The notes under the pieces are model-generated. The model was given only the letters and a program-made list of their open reading frames with translations, was not told the origin of the DNA and ran no database searches. Positions 37,651 to 47,021 of a DNA stretch of 64,000 nt are shown piece after piece. A program made the position numbers and the translations under genes. Numbering within the stretch: the first letter of the stretch is position 1; every line of letters starts with the position of its first letter. The DNA comes from Danxiaibacter flavus (GTDB taxonomy: Bacteria > Bacteroidota > Bacteroidia > Chitinophagales > Chitinophagaceae), in the NCBI RefSeq assembly GCF_041060425.1, contig NZ_JAULBC010000010.1:1-64000 (forward strand). Reading direction: 5' to 3'.

Positions 37651-37779
37651 TTGTGTGTATATGTTTTTATTTCTCGCTGTTAAGAGAACAAAAGTTGCCT
37701 GAACCTGGGTACTTCGTACCCGTCCGAATGCGCATTCGGCGCGGGCGGGCTTCGTAACTCGTACTTGTTAATTCAGTCG

Positions 37780-38307
37780 CTAAAAATATCCATTATTATT
37801 CGCCGATTTTGCCGGAACAGGCTCTGTCACCATCCAGTTTTCAGTGATCTTTCCGTTTTCAACCCTGAAAATTTCAACGCGCGCAAATACCTTTCCGTTA
37901 GGTGCCACATCTCTTATAAAAAGCCATACAAGGTCGCCATCGGCAGCAACCTGCTTAATATCAACGGTTGTTTTTTCAATACTTTTTGCAGTCAGCATGG
38001 TTCTAAGGGCCATTTTCAGCCAATCCCTACCATCTTTTAAAAGCGGATTATGCTGTTTCATATTTTCGGCTACATATTTATCTACAGCGGTAGTGTCTTT
38101 GTCGCCCCAAAGTTGCTGATAGAATTCTTTCACCAGTTTTTTGTTGGCGTCAAGTTTTTGTTGTGCTACTTCTGCTGCGCTGGAGGTGAGTGCTGCCGCC
38201 GTATCGTTTTTCGCTGTCGTTGACTTGTCGCCAGAATTGTTAGAGCAGGCGGTAAAGAAAACAGATGCCACTAGTGTTGTACAAAGCATTAGCTTAAATG
38301 ATTTCAT
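37780..38307 (-). CDS. SnoaL-like (NTF2-fold) lipoprotein
   Basis: 175 residues with lipobox VFFTACS (Cys21), a Thr/Ala-rich linker, then a SnoaL-like domain: KKLVKEFYQQLWGDKDTTAVDKYVAENMKQHNP, GRDWLKMALRTM, ADGDLVWLFIRDVAPNGKV and VEIFRVENGKITENWMVTEPVP. The family includes polyketide cyclases and many uncharacterised proteins with a small-molecule pocket; the role here is unknown. Monocistronic, convergent with the SusCD-locus genes. Confidence 0.85.
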   Translation of the reverse strand: MKSFKLMLCTTLVASVFFTACSNNSGDKSTTAKNDTAAALTSSAAEVAQQKLDANKKLVKEFYQQLWGDKDTTAVDKYVAENMKQHNPLLKDGRDWLKMALRTMLTAKSIEKTTVDIKQVAADGDLVWLFIRDVAPNGKVFARVEIFRVENGKITENWMVTEPVPAKSANNNGYF

Positions 38308-38797
38308 TGCTATTGATTTTAAAGTGGATAATTTCTATTATAACAAAATACTAAAAACTTTGATTATTTTTTTAATATGTAACGGTTAAATAGAGGGAGA
38401 AATGCATGATTTTGGAAGAAGGGTTAGGGTAAGTACGAAGTACGAACTACGAAGTACGGAAAGAGTTGCCTTGTGATGGTGTTTACAGGCCAGAATTTGC
38501 GTTTTATGGTGGAGGCACTAACCGGAAGCAAGAAGTAAAACTTTAAAAAGTGGTAAAAAGGTAATGCACTTTTGCTTCCCGGCATTAGAAAGGGTTTTAA
38601 TCGGGTTTGCTTTGAGTTTCTGGTTCTTTTGGGTCAGCCAAAAGAACGTGCGATAGATATATTTTTGAATCGTGCGCGCCTGTTCATAAATCTTTCAAGT
38701 TTCATAGTGGTTTCTACTATAGAATTAAATGCAGTACTTTGTTACATCTGTGACAGCTGACAGCTCATAGCTGATAGCTCATAGCTAAACCTCTTCC
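38308..38797. other. Intergenic region, small direct repeats, no gene
   Basis: Contains direct repeats of a GTACGAACTAC-like unit (38429-38460: AGTACGAAGTACG and ACTACGAAGTACGG) and AGCTGACAGCTCATAGCTGATAGC-like repeats (about 38752-38788) just before the next gene. A 62-residue ORF at 38572-38760 has no family resemblance and is not called. Confidence 0.6.
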
Positions 38798-39454
38798 ATG
38801 AAAAAAGCAATTCTATTTGGCGCCACGGGCTTTATCGGGTCCTTTTTATTACAGGATCTTTTGAATGATGAAAGTTACGATCAGGTAATAGCTGTGGTAC
38901 GCAAGCGACTTCCGGTAACACATCCAAAACTGGAGATGTTAATTGGTGATTATGCCACGCTTCCATCGATGAAAGAGTCTCTTGTGGGAGACGATATATT
39001 TATTTCCATCGGTACAACGAAAAATAAAACGCCTGACCAGGATAAGTATTACGAAATAGATCACGATTACCCATTGCTCGCAGCAACTATTGCGAAGGAA
39101 AATGGTGCAAAGGGCGTATTTCTTGTTTCCGCAGTTGGCGCAAATGCGGACTCAAAAATATTTTACATCAGAACAAAAGGCGAAACAGAACGTGATATCA
39201 TAGCACTGAATTTTGATCACACACATATCTTCCGGCCTTCTATGTTAATGGGTGACAGAAAAAATGAAAACAGGCCACTGGAAAAATTTATGATCGGACT
39301 GTTCTCTGTTATCAATCCGCTTTTCATGGGTAACCTTCAAAAATATCGAGGCATTAAAGGTGAGGAAGTTGCTAAAGCTATGCTGAATGCGGCAAAGAAG
39401 CCGGCGGGGAAAGTGCAGGTGTATGAGTGGAAGGAAATGAAGGAGTTGTTATAA
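38798..39454 (+). CDS. NAD(P)H-binding SDR-like protein
   Basis: 218 residues. The Rossmann start is ILFGATGFIGSFLLQDLL (GxTGFIG nucleotide-binding loop). Further on come IGDYATLPSMKESLVGDDIFISIGTTKNKT, GVFLVSAVGANADSKIFYIRTKGETER (with the catalytic-like Tyr-Lys spaced YIRTK) and HIFRPSMLMGDRK. It resembles the atypical SDR subgroup with HTATIP2/TIP30-like proteins. Cytoplasmic oxidoreductase or regulatory protein; the substrate is unknown. Confidence 0.88.
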   Translation: MKKAILFGATGFIGSFLLQDLLNDESYDQVIAVVRKRLPVTHPKLEMLIGDYATLPSMKESLVGDDIFISIGTTKNKTPDQDKYYEIDHDYPLLAATIAKENGAKGVFLVSAVGANADSKIFYIRTKGETERDIIALNFDHTHIFRPSMLMGDRKNENRPLEKFMIGLFSVINPLFMGNLQKYRGIKGEEVAKAMLNAAKKPAGKVQVYEWKEMKELL

Positions 39455-40338
39455 GTGCTGTGTTGTTTTGGCTTTGGTTAAGGATTGACCGAATGATTCG
39501 GCGGCACAATTAAATACAAGGACAGCAACAAAAATATTGTTACACAGACCCACGGAGAACACGCGGAGTTGCACAGAGAATAGGGTTATAGCCTTTACAA
39601 ATTTCGATCTCGTCATATTCAATACAATTTATACCTGGTCTTCTGCAAAATTCAACAGCACTAAAGTCGGGAGACATCTCCTGCGTGCCAATGACAGATT
39701 TCACAACAGTGACAGTTTTTCCCGTAGGGAATTAAGCTTAATAGAAATGTCCGAATTGAGAACATCATAGTCCGTAGGACTTTAACCAAATAAATGGGGT
39801 TAATGTCCTACGGACAAGAGAACCTGGTATGTTAGAGTTTCTATTAAACTTTAAGTCCTACGGACTATTGACGAAGTGTACTGTCATCTCTTTTTGATTG
39901 TGGCTCACCAAATTCTCAGTCGATGTGACGATGCCGTTGCAACCTTTTTACTATTAGTTTCATCTTGCCAGAAATGCTGCTTGTAATTCATTTTGTTGAT
40001 GAGCTTTCATCGTCATTTCGACGAATGCAACTGGTTCCCGTCCTAAGCAAGGGAGTCTGATAAATAACCCCGGGGAAGAAGTGAACGGAGACATCAAATA
40101 GCATTTTTTATTCAATTAAATCTGTCTGTTATTGCTTAAATTGAGGCATAATTGTATTTGCACGTGCAAAATCCGGCACGACTTTTCGGTCATCATTAAT
40201 AAAGTTTGCCCGGCTTAAAAGCGATTTGAAGAAACTGAGGTACAACGCGCTGAACAAAGCTGCACAAGGTTCAGTCCTATATGACGCATGATTTAAATCG
40301 CGGCAGACGCCATTGTTTAACCCTGTTAATAATGTGCT
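39455..40338. other. Intergenic region with palindromic element, no gene
   Basis: 880 bp without a credible ORF. It holds the nested palindromic element at 39721-39866, with similarity to the second copy extending to about 39686-39938, and short repeats such as CACGGAGAACACGCGGAG at 39550. Confidence 0.6.
39721..39866 (+). repeat. Nested palindromic MITE-like element, copy 1
   Basis: Outer arms CCCGTAGGGAATTAAGCTTA and the inverse TTTAAGTCCTACGGAC-type right end; inner arms GTCCGTAGGACTTTAACC and GGTTAATGTCCTACGGAC are near-perfect inverted repeats around a short loop. The element can fold as a double-nested hairpin. Very similar to copy 2 at 62464-62610. It resembles palindromic elements mobilised by IS200/RAYT-type transposases; no transposase is present here. 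Confidence 0.8.
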
Positions 40339-42993
40339 ATGCAGACAATTTACCATCAATTGCCGGCAGACGAAGTTTTGCAAAAACTACAAGCCACTGC
40401 TGAAGGTCTTTCCACAGAAGAAGTTAATCGAAGACAGGAAGAGTATGGGTTAAACAAAATCCCTCAGCCAAAATCCAAAACCCTTTTGGGCATTTTTTTC
40501 CGGCAATTCCTTAATCCGCTTATTTATGTTTTGATAGCTGCCGCCATTATATCCGCCACAACCGGCGATATTACCGATGCCATTTTTATTACATTCATTA
40601 TTGTATTTAACGCCATACTTGGTACATACCAGGAGTGGCGCGCGGAAAACAGTGCACAGGCTTTGAAGGATATGGTAAAAGTAAAGTGCCGTGTTAAGCG
40701 CGGAGGACACATACTTGAAATAGATTCCGAAGCATTGGTTCCCGGAGATATTGTACTGCTCGAATCCGGTTATAAAGTTCCGGCTGATATGCGGTTACTG
40801 GAGGTAAAAGATCTTTCGGTGGAAGAAGCATTACTGACAGGAGAATCCGTTCCGGTCATCAAAAATACAGAGCAGCTGAATGGTGGTGAAGATCTTGCAT
40901 TGGGTGACAGGTTAAATATGGTGTTTGCTGCCACTACCGTACAAAAGGGGCGCGGTACAGGTATAGTGACCGCTACCGCTGAACACACACAGATCGGTAA
41001 AATTGCCGACTCACTTCGCACTACAGAATCAGAGAAGCCGCCTTTGGAAAGACGGATGGAATCCTTTTCAAGAAAGATCAGCATTATTGTGCTCGTTGTT
41101 TGTGCAATACTTGGTGTGATAGGTTATTTTGAAGGGACATCTGCCAAAGACATTTTCTTCCTGATGGTTGCGGTAGGCGTTTCCGCTATTCCTGAAGGAT
41201 TACCGGTGGCCCTGACTGTTGCGCTTTCTATAGGTACAAGACGTATGGCAAGGAGAAATGTGATTGTGCGAAAACTTCCCGCTGTTGAAGGGTTGGGAAG
41301 CTGCACGATGATTGCTTCGGACAAGACCGGAACGCTCACAATGGATCAGCAGTCCGTAAAGAAGTTGTACATGCCCAACGGAAAATCCTATGATGTAACA
41401 GGCGAGGGTTATAACGGTGAAGGAGAAATCCATGATGATGGCGAAAAGGTTACTGAGATAGATGGGCCATTGCAAAAGTTCCTGATAGCGAGTATTCTAT
41501 CCAACGAAGGCATTTTAAGAAAGACTGAAAAGGGCTGGGAACATTCAGGCGACGCAGTGGATGTAGCTTTCAGGGCTTTGGCATACAAGATTGGAAAAGA
41601 TCCCAAATACTTTCAGCAACAGGGTAAACTCAAGGAACTAATTCCGTATGAATCAGAAAGAAAATTTTCTGCAGTGTTTTTCGAAAAAGAGAACAGGCTG
41701 TTGTTCGCAATGAAAGGCGCTGTGGAAGTCATACTGAAAAAACTTCCTGCTGAAAAGCAGCAAGAAATCAACCGCGTTGCTGAGCAAATGGCAGCAGACG
41801 GTTACAGGGTTTTGGCTTTGGCTGGTGCTGAAGTGGTAGACACTAAAATTGATAATCTTCATTCGCTTGAGTTGCTTGGTCTCATTGGCATGATAGATCC
41901 CCTGCGGCCTGAAGCCAGGGAAGCTGTTGAAGAATGTAAACGTGCCGGCATAAATGTGATCATGGTTACAGGAGACCACCCGGCGACCGCGCTTGTCATT
42001 GCAAAATCATTGGGTATTGCAGAAAAGCCTGAAGATGTGGCAACAGGCGCAGAATTGTCCGGCACTGAAGGTATGCCCGCAAAAGAACTTGCTCAGAAAA
42101 TTAAAAATAAAAAAGTGTTTGCCCGGGTGGCACCACTGCAAAAACAAAAGATTGTTGAAGCGATGAAGGCAACCGGCCATTTTATTGCTGTTACCGGCGA
42201 TGGCGCTAATGATGCACCAGCCCTGAAATCTGCCCATATTGGTGTAGCTATGGGAGCTGGCACTGATCTGGCCAAGGAGGCATCTTCCATTATTGTTACC
42301 GACAACAATTTCGCCTCCATTGCTGCCGGTGTGGAAGAAGGGAGGTTTACCTTCGATAATCTTCGCAAGATCATTTACATGTTGCTTTCCACCGGGGCCG
42401 CAGAGTTGCTAAGCATCGCATTGGTTATCGTACTGAATATGCCCTTGCCGTTTATCGCGGTGCAGCTATTGTGGCTGAACCTGGTGACAAACGGCATACA
42501 GGATATTGCGCTTTCATTTGAAAAAGGTGATTTTGCCGTTATGAACAAACCTCCCCGCAAACCCGGAGAAAGCATTTTTGATAGGCTAATGAACACCCAG
42601 ATCATCGTTTCAGGTCTTGTAATAGCAGGTGTTGTGTTTGCTGCATGGCATTATATGTTGCTGCAGGGGTTTGATGAAAAGCATGCACGTACAATAGTAG
42701 TGATGTTAATGGTATTGATGCAAAACTTTCACGTACTCAATTGCCGGAGTGAAACGAAAAGCATTTTCAAAATTCCCTTCAGCAATAACTATGTATTGAT
42801 TGCCGGTATAGCCTTGGCACAGGTCGTACACATATCAGCAGCCTATATTCCCGTTCTTAATGATACACTGCAACTGGAGCCGATAAAACTTAAAGAGTGG
42901 TTGCTATTGCTGCCAGCCGCAGCCAGCATTATTGGTGTAATGGAAATCTTTAAATGGTGGTGGCGTAGCAGGGAAGGTAAAAAAGAGTTGTGA
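40339..42993 (+). CDS. Cation-translocating P-type ATPase, P2 (Ca2+-type)
   Basis: 884 residues, full length. Cation ATPase N-terminal domain (YHQLPADEVLQKLQATAEGLS), actuator LLTGESVPV, transport-site AIPEGLPVALTVAL in the fourth membrane helix, phosphorylation site DKTGTLT (Asp328), nucleotide-binding KGAVE, and TGDGANDAPALK hinge. The PEGLP form points to Ca2+ or Mn2+ transport as in PMR1/SERCA-type pumps. The C-terminal domain has six membrane helices. It pumps divalent cations out of the cytoplasm. Monocistronic. Confidence 0.93.
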   Translation: MQTIYHQLPADEVLQKLQATAEGLSTEEVNRRQEEYGLNKIPQPKSKTLLGIFFRQFLNPLIYVLIAAAIISATTGDITDAIFITFIIVFNAILGTYQEWRAENSAQALKDMVKVKCRVKRGGHILEIDSEALVPGDIVLLESGYKVPADMRLLEVKDLSVEEALLTGESVPVIKNTEQLNGGEDLALGDRLNMVFAATTVQKGRGTGIVTATAEHTQIGKIADSLRTTESEKPPLERRMESFSRKISIIVLVVCAILGVIGYFEGTSAKDIFFLMVAVGVSAIPEGLPVALTVALSIGTRRMARRNVIVRKLPAVEGLGSCTMIASDKTGTLTMDQQSVKKLYMPNGKSYDVTGEGYNGEGEIHDDGEKVTEIDGPLQKFLIASILSNEGILRKTEKGWEHSGDAVDVAFRALAYKIGKDPKYFQQQGKLKELIPYESERKFSAVFFEKENRLLFAMKGAVEVILKKLPAEKQQEINRVAEQMAADGYRVLALAGAEVVDTKIDNLHSLELLGLIGMIDPLRPEAREAVEECKRAGINVIMVTGDHPATALVIAKSLGIAEKPEDVATGAELSGTEGMPAKELAQKIKNKKVFARVAPLQKQKIVEAMKATGHFIAVTGDGANDAPALKSAHIGVAMGAGTDLAKEASSIIVTDNNFASIAAGVEEGRFTFDNLRKIIYMLLSTGAAELLSIALVIVLNMPLPFIAVQLLWLNLVTNGIQDIALSFEKGDFAVMNKPPRKPGESIFDRLMNTQIIVSGLVIAGVVFAAWHYMLLQGFDEKHARTIVVMLMVLMQNFHVLNCRSETKSIFKIPFSNNYVLIAGIALAQVVHISAAYIPVLNDTLQLEPIKLKEWLLLLPAAASIIGVMEIFKWWWRSREGKKEL

Positions 42994-43040
42994 AAGATGA
43001 CATTTTAAAAATCTCCTTAAAAATTAATTTTTTTGTTGCG

Positions 43041-43080
43041 CAACCGAACGATTGCGTATATATTTGCAACTGAACGGTTG
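43041..43080 (+). promoter_or_regulatory. Promoter and twin operator of the ArsR-type gene
   Basis: Two 14-bp imperfect palindromes, CAACCGAACGATTG (43041-43054) and CAACTGAACGGTTG (43067-43080), flank TATATTTG (43059-43066), which fits the Bacteroidota -7 box TAnnTTTG. A TTGTTG at 43033-43038 sits at the -33 distance. A repressor bound to both palindromes would cover the promoter; the ArsR-like protein encoded 21 bp downstream is the likely binder. Confidence 0.65.
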
Positions 43081-43100
43081 CTAATAGTAAAAATTGTATT

Positions 43101-43418
43101 ATGCGGCAAGATATATTTCAGGCAATTGCTGATCCTTCCAGGCGCATGATTTTAAGCCTGATGGCTTTGCTGTTTATGACATTAAATACAATCACTGTGT
43201 ATTTTAACAGCAGTCGGAAGGTCTTGTCAAAATATTTACAGATCCTTGCCGGGAGCAAGCTCCTTGAACAAAAACAAGGAAGAGAAATTTATTATTATTT
43301 CAATCCTCAGAAAATGAAAGAGGTATATAAATGGCTCGAACAATTCAGGCGGTTATGGGAAAAACGCCTGGACAGACTAGACAATGTATTAACTCAAATA
43401 AAATCAACAGCAAAATGA
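43101..43418 (+). CDS. ArsR/SmtB-type winged-helix regulator
   Basis: 105 residues. The start RQDIFQAIADPSRRMILSLM is the classic ArsR helix 1-2, followed by the recognition helix SRKVLSKYLQIL and wing EQKQGREIYYYFNPQKM. It has no metal-binding cysteines. This subfamily is often paired with an SRPBCC protein gene, as here: the stop codon overlaps the next start (ATGA at 43415-43418). It probably autoregulates through the twin palindromes upstream. Confidence 0.93.
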   Translation: MRQDIFQAIADPSRRMILSLMALLFMTLNTITVYFNSSRKVLSKYLQILAGSKLLEQKQGREIYYYFNPQKMKEVYKWLEQFRRLWEKRLDRLDNVLTQIKSTAK

Positions 43419-44386
43419 GAGACCTTAATAAGATGGAAGTCAAAAAAGACTTATCCAACAAAAAGCTTGTCATCGAACGAAATTTTGAGGCCACCCCTGA
43501 ACAGGTTTGGATGGCCTGGACACAACCGGAATACCTTGACCAATGGTGGGCGCCGTTGCCATGGCGGGCCGAGACAAAGAGTATGGACTTTAAAGTTGGT
43601 GGCCGCTGGCTATACTGCATGGTAGGACCAGATGAAACAAGGCATTGGTGCAGTGTTGACTTTACACGAATTGAAGGTCAGAAAAGCTTTGAAAATATAG
43701 ATGCCTTTTGTGATGAAAATGGCAACAGGAATTATGATATGCCTGCTATGAAATGGAAGGTTGATTTTGCCGCCAGTGCAACGGGCACAAAAGTTTCTAT
43801 AGATGTATTGTTTGACAGCGTCGCTGATCTTGAAAAGATTGTTGAAATGGGCTTCCAGGAAGGTTTTGCATCTGCAATGGGCAATTTGGATCATTATTTC
43901 AGTACACACTTCAAACTACGCCAGGATTCAAAAACAGGTACTCCCACAAGAGTATGTACTTACCTGAATTTTAACGGTAAAACAGAAGAAGCATTCAATT
44001 TTTATAAGAAGGTTTTCAGAGGTGAATTCTCAGGTACAGGTCTTCAACGATTCGGCGACATTGAAGCGCCGCCTGATATGCCGCCGTTGAGTGAAGAAGA
44101 TAAAAAGCTCATCATTCATGCAGAGCTTACCATTTTGGGCGGACATATTTTAATGGCAACAGATGCGCCTGAAAGCATGGGTTTTAAACTAAAGCCGGGT
44201 AATAACATGCACATAAACCTGGAGCCCGAGTCAAGAGAAGAAGCAAAAAGATTGTTCGATGAATTGTCAGAAGGTGGCAAGGTGGACATGCCAATGGCAG
44301 ATATGTTCTGGGGCGCATATTTCGGGTCATTCTCAGATAAGTACGGTATCAACTGGATGGTTAATTACCAGGAAAAAAATGGGTAG
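43415..44386 (+). CDS. SRPBCC (AHSA1)-VOC (PhnB-like) fusion protein
   Basis: 323 residues from the ATG at 43415, which overlaps the ArsR stop; a longer reading from 43331 lies inside the ArsR gene and is rejected. The first half is an AHSA1-type SRPBCC domain (LVIERNFEATPEQVWMAWTQ, WWAPLPWRAET, MKWKVDFAASATGTKVSIDV). After about residue 170 a VOC/PhnB-like domain begins: CTYLNFNGKTEEAFNFYKKVF, IIHAELTILGGHILMATD and PMADMFWGAYFGSFSDKYGINW. Both are usually separate small proteins with ligand-binding pockets; the substrate is unknown. The next repeat begins right after the TAG stop. Confidence 0.9.
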   Translation: MRDLNKMEVKKDLSNKKLVIERNFEATPEQVWMAWTQPEYLDQWWAPLPWRAETKSMDFKVGGRWLYCMVGPDETRHWCSVDFTRIEGQKSFENIDAFCDENGNRNYDMPAMKWKVDFAASATGTKVSIDVLFDSVADLEKIVEMGFQEGFASAMGNLDHYFSTHFKLRQDSKTGTPTRVCTYLNFNGKTEEAFNFYKKVFRGEFSGTGLQRFGDIEAPPDMPPLSEEDKKLIIHAELTILGGHILMATDAPESMGFKLKPGNNMHINLEPESREEAKRLFDELSEGGKVDMPMADMFWGAYFGSFSDKYGINWMVNYQEKNG

Positions 44387-44812
44387 TTTTTTTGAACCAT
44401 ATAAGTAAAGTGTCGGGTGTCAACGTTTCCTGGTAAACAACTGACAAAGCTTAAAGCCCAAAGCCTAAAGCCTAAAGCTGACCGAAGCGAAGTTTTTTAA
44501 ACCATATAAGGCATATAAGAGCACATAAGAATTTTGCCTGCGATAATAATTGCACTTAAATGACTTTACATTTACTTAGCCAGCTCGAACCTTCACCATT
44601 GACCATTCACTATTCACTAGTTGTATAGAAGGCATATAAGAAAATATAAGGTTGTTGACTGGCCTTTATACTTTTATACGCTTTATATGGTTTAATCTTT
44701 CAGTGCCGTTAGTTTCTCACATGAATTAGATGCTCGAATGAATATTAGTCTGGGCAAATGATAAAGCTTATATTTTCTTATATGCCTTATATGGTTTAAA
44801 ATTATTTTGTTA
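44387..44812. repeat. Mosaic intergenic repeat block 5 (two convergent halves)
   Basis: Directly after the SRPBCC-VOC stop comes M1 (about 44390-44505) then M2 to about 44655 in plus orientation. From about 44660 to 44810 the remaining sequence carries the complementary ATATGCCTTATATGGTTTAAA pattern in minus orientation, ending at the stop of the minus-strand gene 44813. Each half is therefore in the sense of the gene it follows. No ORF. Confidence 0.8.
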
Positions 44813-45283
44813 TTACTCAGGCGCAGCCTGTGTCATTTCTCTTAATGTTAACCAACCTGTAGGGCTGCTCTTATCCTGTACATAAATCACCATCGAGCGT
44901 CCCCTGCCGATACTTGGTTCTCCTCCGTTTTTAGGTGTCGACTTAATCGCGAAGATGGATGTTTGTACGGCTGTCTCTCCGTTAAAGACAGTGCTTTCAA
45001 CAGTGTTTTCAACAAATTCAACTTTTGTATTTTTAAACCATTCTTCCAGTCCTTTTTCCAGCGCTGCTCGGCCGGTAACAACATTCGTTCCGCCAAAATA
45101 TTTTATCACTTGTGGGTGATGCAAACTCGCCACTAATGCGGCGTCTCCCTTTGCAAATGCATCAGTAAGCGCAGCGATGTTTTTATCTAACGACTGCCTT
45201 AAAGCAATTGAATCAGTTGTGTTTTGTGCATGTGCCTGAATGCTCACAAAACTCATAAGTAAAAACTGCAGTATATTTTTCAT
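44813..45283 (-). CDS. Secreted NTF2-like (DUF4440) protein
   Basis: 156 residues with signal peptide (LLMSFVSIQAHAQ). NTF2-like fold: NIAALTDAFAKGDAALVASLHHPQVIKYFGG, GRAALEKGLEEWFKNTKVEF, ETAVQTSIFAIKS and a C-terminal WLTLREMTQAAPE. Members bind small ligands in a cone-shaped pocket and may be enzymes or accessory proteins. Function unknown. Monocistronic, repeats on both sides. Confidence 0.85.
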   Translation of the reverse strand: MKNILQFLLMSFVSIQAHAQNTTDSIALRQSLDKNIAALTDAFAKGDAALVASLHHPQVIKYFGGTNVVTGRAALEKGLEEWFKNTKVEFVENTVESTVFNGETAVQTSIFAIKSTPKNGGEPSIGRGRSMVIYVQDKSSPTGWLTLREMTQAAPE

Positions 45284-45534
45284 ATCTGTCTGATGTTATG
45301 ATTTACGATTGTACCCAGCAAGTGAATTAAATATACTGCGGACTTTCAACGTCTGAAACTCTGGTTGATCAGTAACATACAGGAGTATGTGAAATGCAAC
45401 AATTAATTGATAAGTGTATGCAGTACGCTCAGCAAAGCTTCGTGGGCTTACTCTTCAGCTCGCAGCAACTTTCTTTAATTGGCTTAATGCCTGATAGCGT
45501 GAGCAACCTAAAGTACTTATCTTATGTGTCTTCC
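45284..45534. other. Leader region of the NTF2-like gene, no gene
   Basis: About 250 bp between the gene start and the next repeat block. AT-rich near the gene; no ORF or recognised motif, except a weak imperfect repeat around 45420-45500. Confidence 0.5.
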
Positions 45535-46031
45535 ATACAACTAGTGAATAGTCAATAGTCAATGGTGAAGGTTCGAGCTGGTGAAGTAAAATGTATTATC
45601 GTTTAAGTGTTATTATTATCCTGAGCAAAAGTTCTTATTTGTCCTTATATGCCTTTTATACATTAGTGAATAGTCAATAGTCAATGGTGAAAGTCCGGTC
45701 TGGCTAAGTAAATGTAAAGTCGTTTAAGTGCAATTATTATCGCAGGCAAAATTCTTATTTGCTCTTATATGCCTTCTATACAACTGTGAATAGTGAATGG
45801 TCAATGGTGAAGGTCCGAGCTGGTTAAGTAAATATATTGTCGTTTAAGTGTTACTATTATCCTGGGCAAAAGCTCTTATTTGCTCTTATATGCCTTATAT
45901 GGTTTAAAAAACTTCGCTTCGGTCAGCTTTAGGCTTTGGGCTTTAAGCTTTATCAGTTGTTAACAAAGAAACGCTGGCACGGCCGACACCTTACTTCTAT
46001 GGTTTACAAAACTTCGCTTCGGTCAGCTTTA
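45535..46031 (-). repeat. Mosaic intergenic repeat block 6
   Basis: Minus orientation throughout: from 46031 downward a partial M1 end (AAAGCTGACCGAAGCGAAG), then a full M1 (46010-45900), then at least three M2 copies (near 45790-45890, 45665-45790 and 45540-45655), each with CACCATTGACTATTGACTA or CACCATTGACCATTCACTA. The HtrA-like gene stop TAA is the first triplet of this block. Confidence 0.85.
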
Positions 46032-47021
46032 TCTTAGCTCTCCCGGAATCACCACTACACTTTGTTTTCTGCCTTGTCTTAACACTGTCAATTCAATTCT
46101 TTTTCCAATCACATCCTCACTCAAATACTTGTGCAGGTTATCAGTTGAGCCAACTGGTTTGCCTTCAAACTCAACAATAATGTCACCAATCCGCAATTGC
46201 TGATTGTTCACGTTAGCATCGGGTGTTATCTCAAAAATGTACACACCGGTAGTTGTCTTTAACTGGTTGGCACCAATCATACGCTGCGTTAAGTTGACTG
46301 GTTGCGCTGCGATAGCCAGCTTAGCGCGTTTTACTTCACCATGAATAATCAGCTTGCCTGCAATAAAAGCGGCGAGGTTGGACGATACTGCAAAACACAA
46401 TCCTTGTGCTGCGGATATTACGGCTGTATTAACACCAATAACCTTGCCTTCGGAATTTACTAACGGACCACCACTGTTGCCGGGATTCAAGGCTGCATCA
46501 GTCTGAATAACGTCGTCGATCAGGCGTCCGTTATTAGCGCGTAGTGTGCGTCCCAATGCGCTTACTACACCCGCGGTAACAGTATGTTGCAGTCCCATTG
46601 GATTGCCAATGGCAATTGCTATCTGGCCCGTTTCCAGTAAATCAGAATTGGCAAACTGTAATGCTCTCAGATCGCCGTCATATACTTTAATAATGGCAAT
46701 ATCCGTTGATGGATCTGTTCCGATCAATACTGCATTCTGCTCTGTTCCGTTTGCAAAGGATGCTTTGATGGAAAGCGCATTTTCAATAACGTGATTGTTT
46801 GTTACGATATATCCATCCGTAGAAATCACAAAGCCGGACCCTGAGCCGGGCATTTCTACTTTCTTCTTAGTATTGGGATGGATGGCTTCCTTGATCACTT
46901 TAATATGCGCAACAGCTTGCGAAACATGCTTCACTACGCCGGTAACGGTTGAGGAATATGCATCAAGCAATTGCTGGTCTGAAAATGACAGGAACCCGGT
47001 TGCATAGTTTTCTTCTTTCAT
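46029..47021 (-). CDS. HtrA/DegP-like serine protease with PDZ, no signal peptide
   Basis: 330 residues. Trypsin-like domain with His77 (TNNHVI), Asp107 (STDIAIIKV) and Ser183 (GNSGGP) of the catalytic triad, AIAIGNPMGLQHTVTAGVVSALGR in between, and a PDZ domain at about residues 235-325 (GVYIFEITPDANVNNQQLRIGDIIVEFEGKPV). The N-terminus MKEENYATGFLSFSDQQLLD has no signal peptide or membrane anchor, so it may be cytoplasmic, unlike most HtrA proteins. The stop codon TAA falls in the flanking repeat. Confidence 0.9.
   Translation of the reverse strand: MKEENYATGFLSFSDQQLLDAYSSTVTGVVKHVSQAVAHIKVIKEAIHPNTKKKVEMPGSGSGFVISTDGYIVTNNHVIENALSIKASFANGTEQNAVLIGTDPSTDIAIIKVYDGDLRALQFANSDLLETGQIAIAIGNPMGLQHTVTAGVVSALGRTLRANNGRLIDDVIQTDAALNPGNSGGPLVNSEGKVIGVNTAVISAAQGLCFAVSSNLAAFIAGKLIIHGEVKRAKLAIAAQPVNLTQRMIGANQLKTTTGVYIFEITPDANVNNQQLRIGDIIVEFEGKPVGSTDNLHKYLSEDVIGKRIELTVLRQGRKQSVVVIPGELR

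Larger units (their letters stand above)
37378..37779. other. Intergenic region with hairpins, no gene
   Basis: Holds a perfect 14-bp inverted repeat at 37461-37498, a bidirectional terminator at 37616-37650 and, at about 37708-37765, clustered small palindromes (GGGTACTTCGTACCC, CGAATGCGCATTCGG). Nothing coding. Confidence 0.7.

Noticed and set aside
38572..38760. 62-residue ORF
   Set aside because: No family likeness, no ribosome-binding site, and its composition does not look coding.
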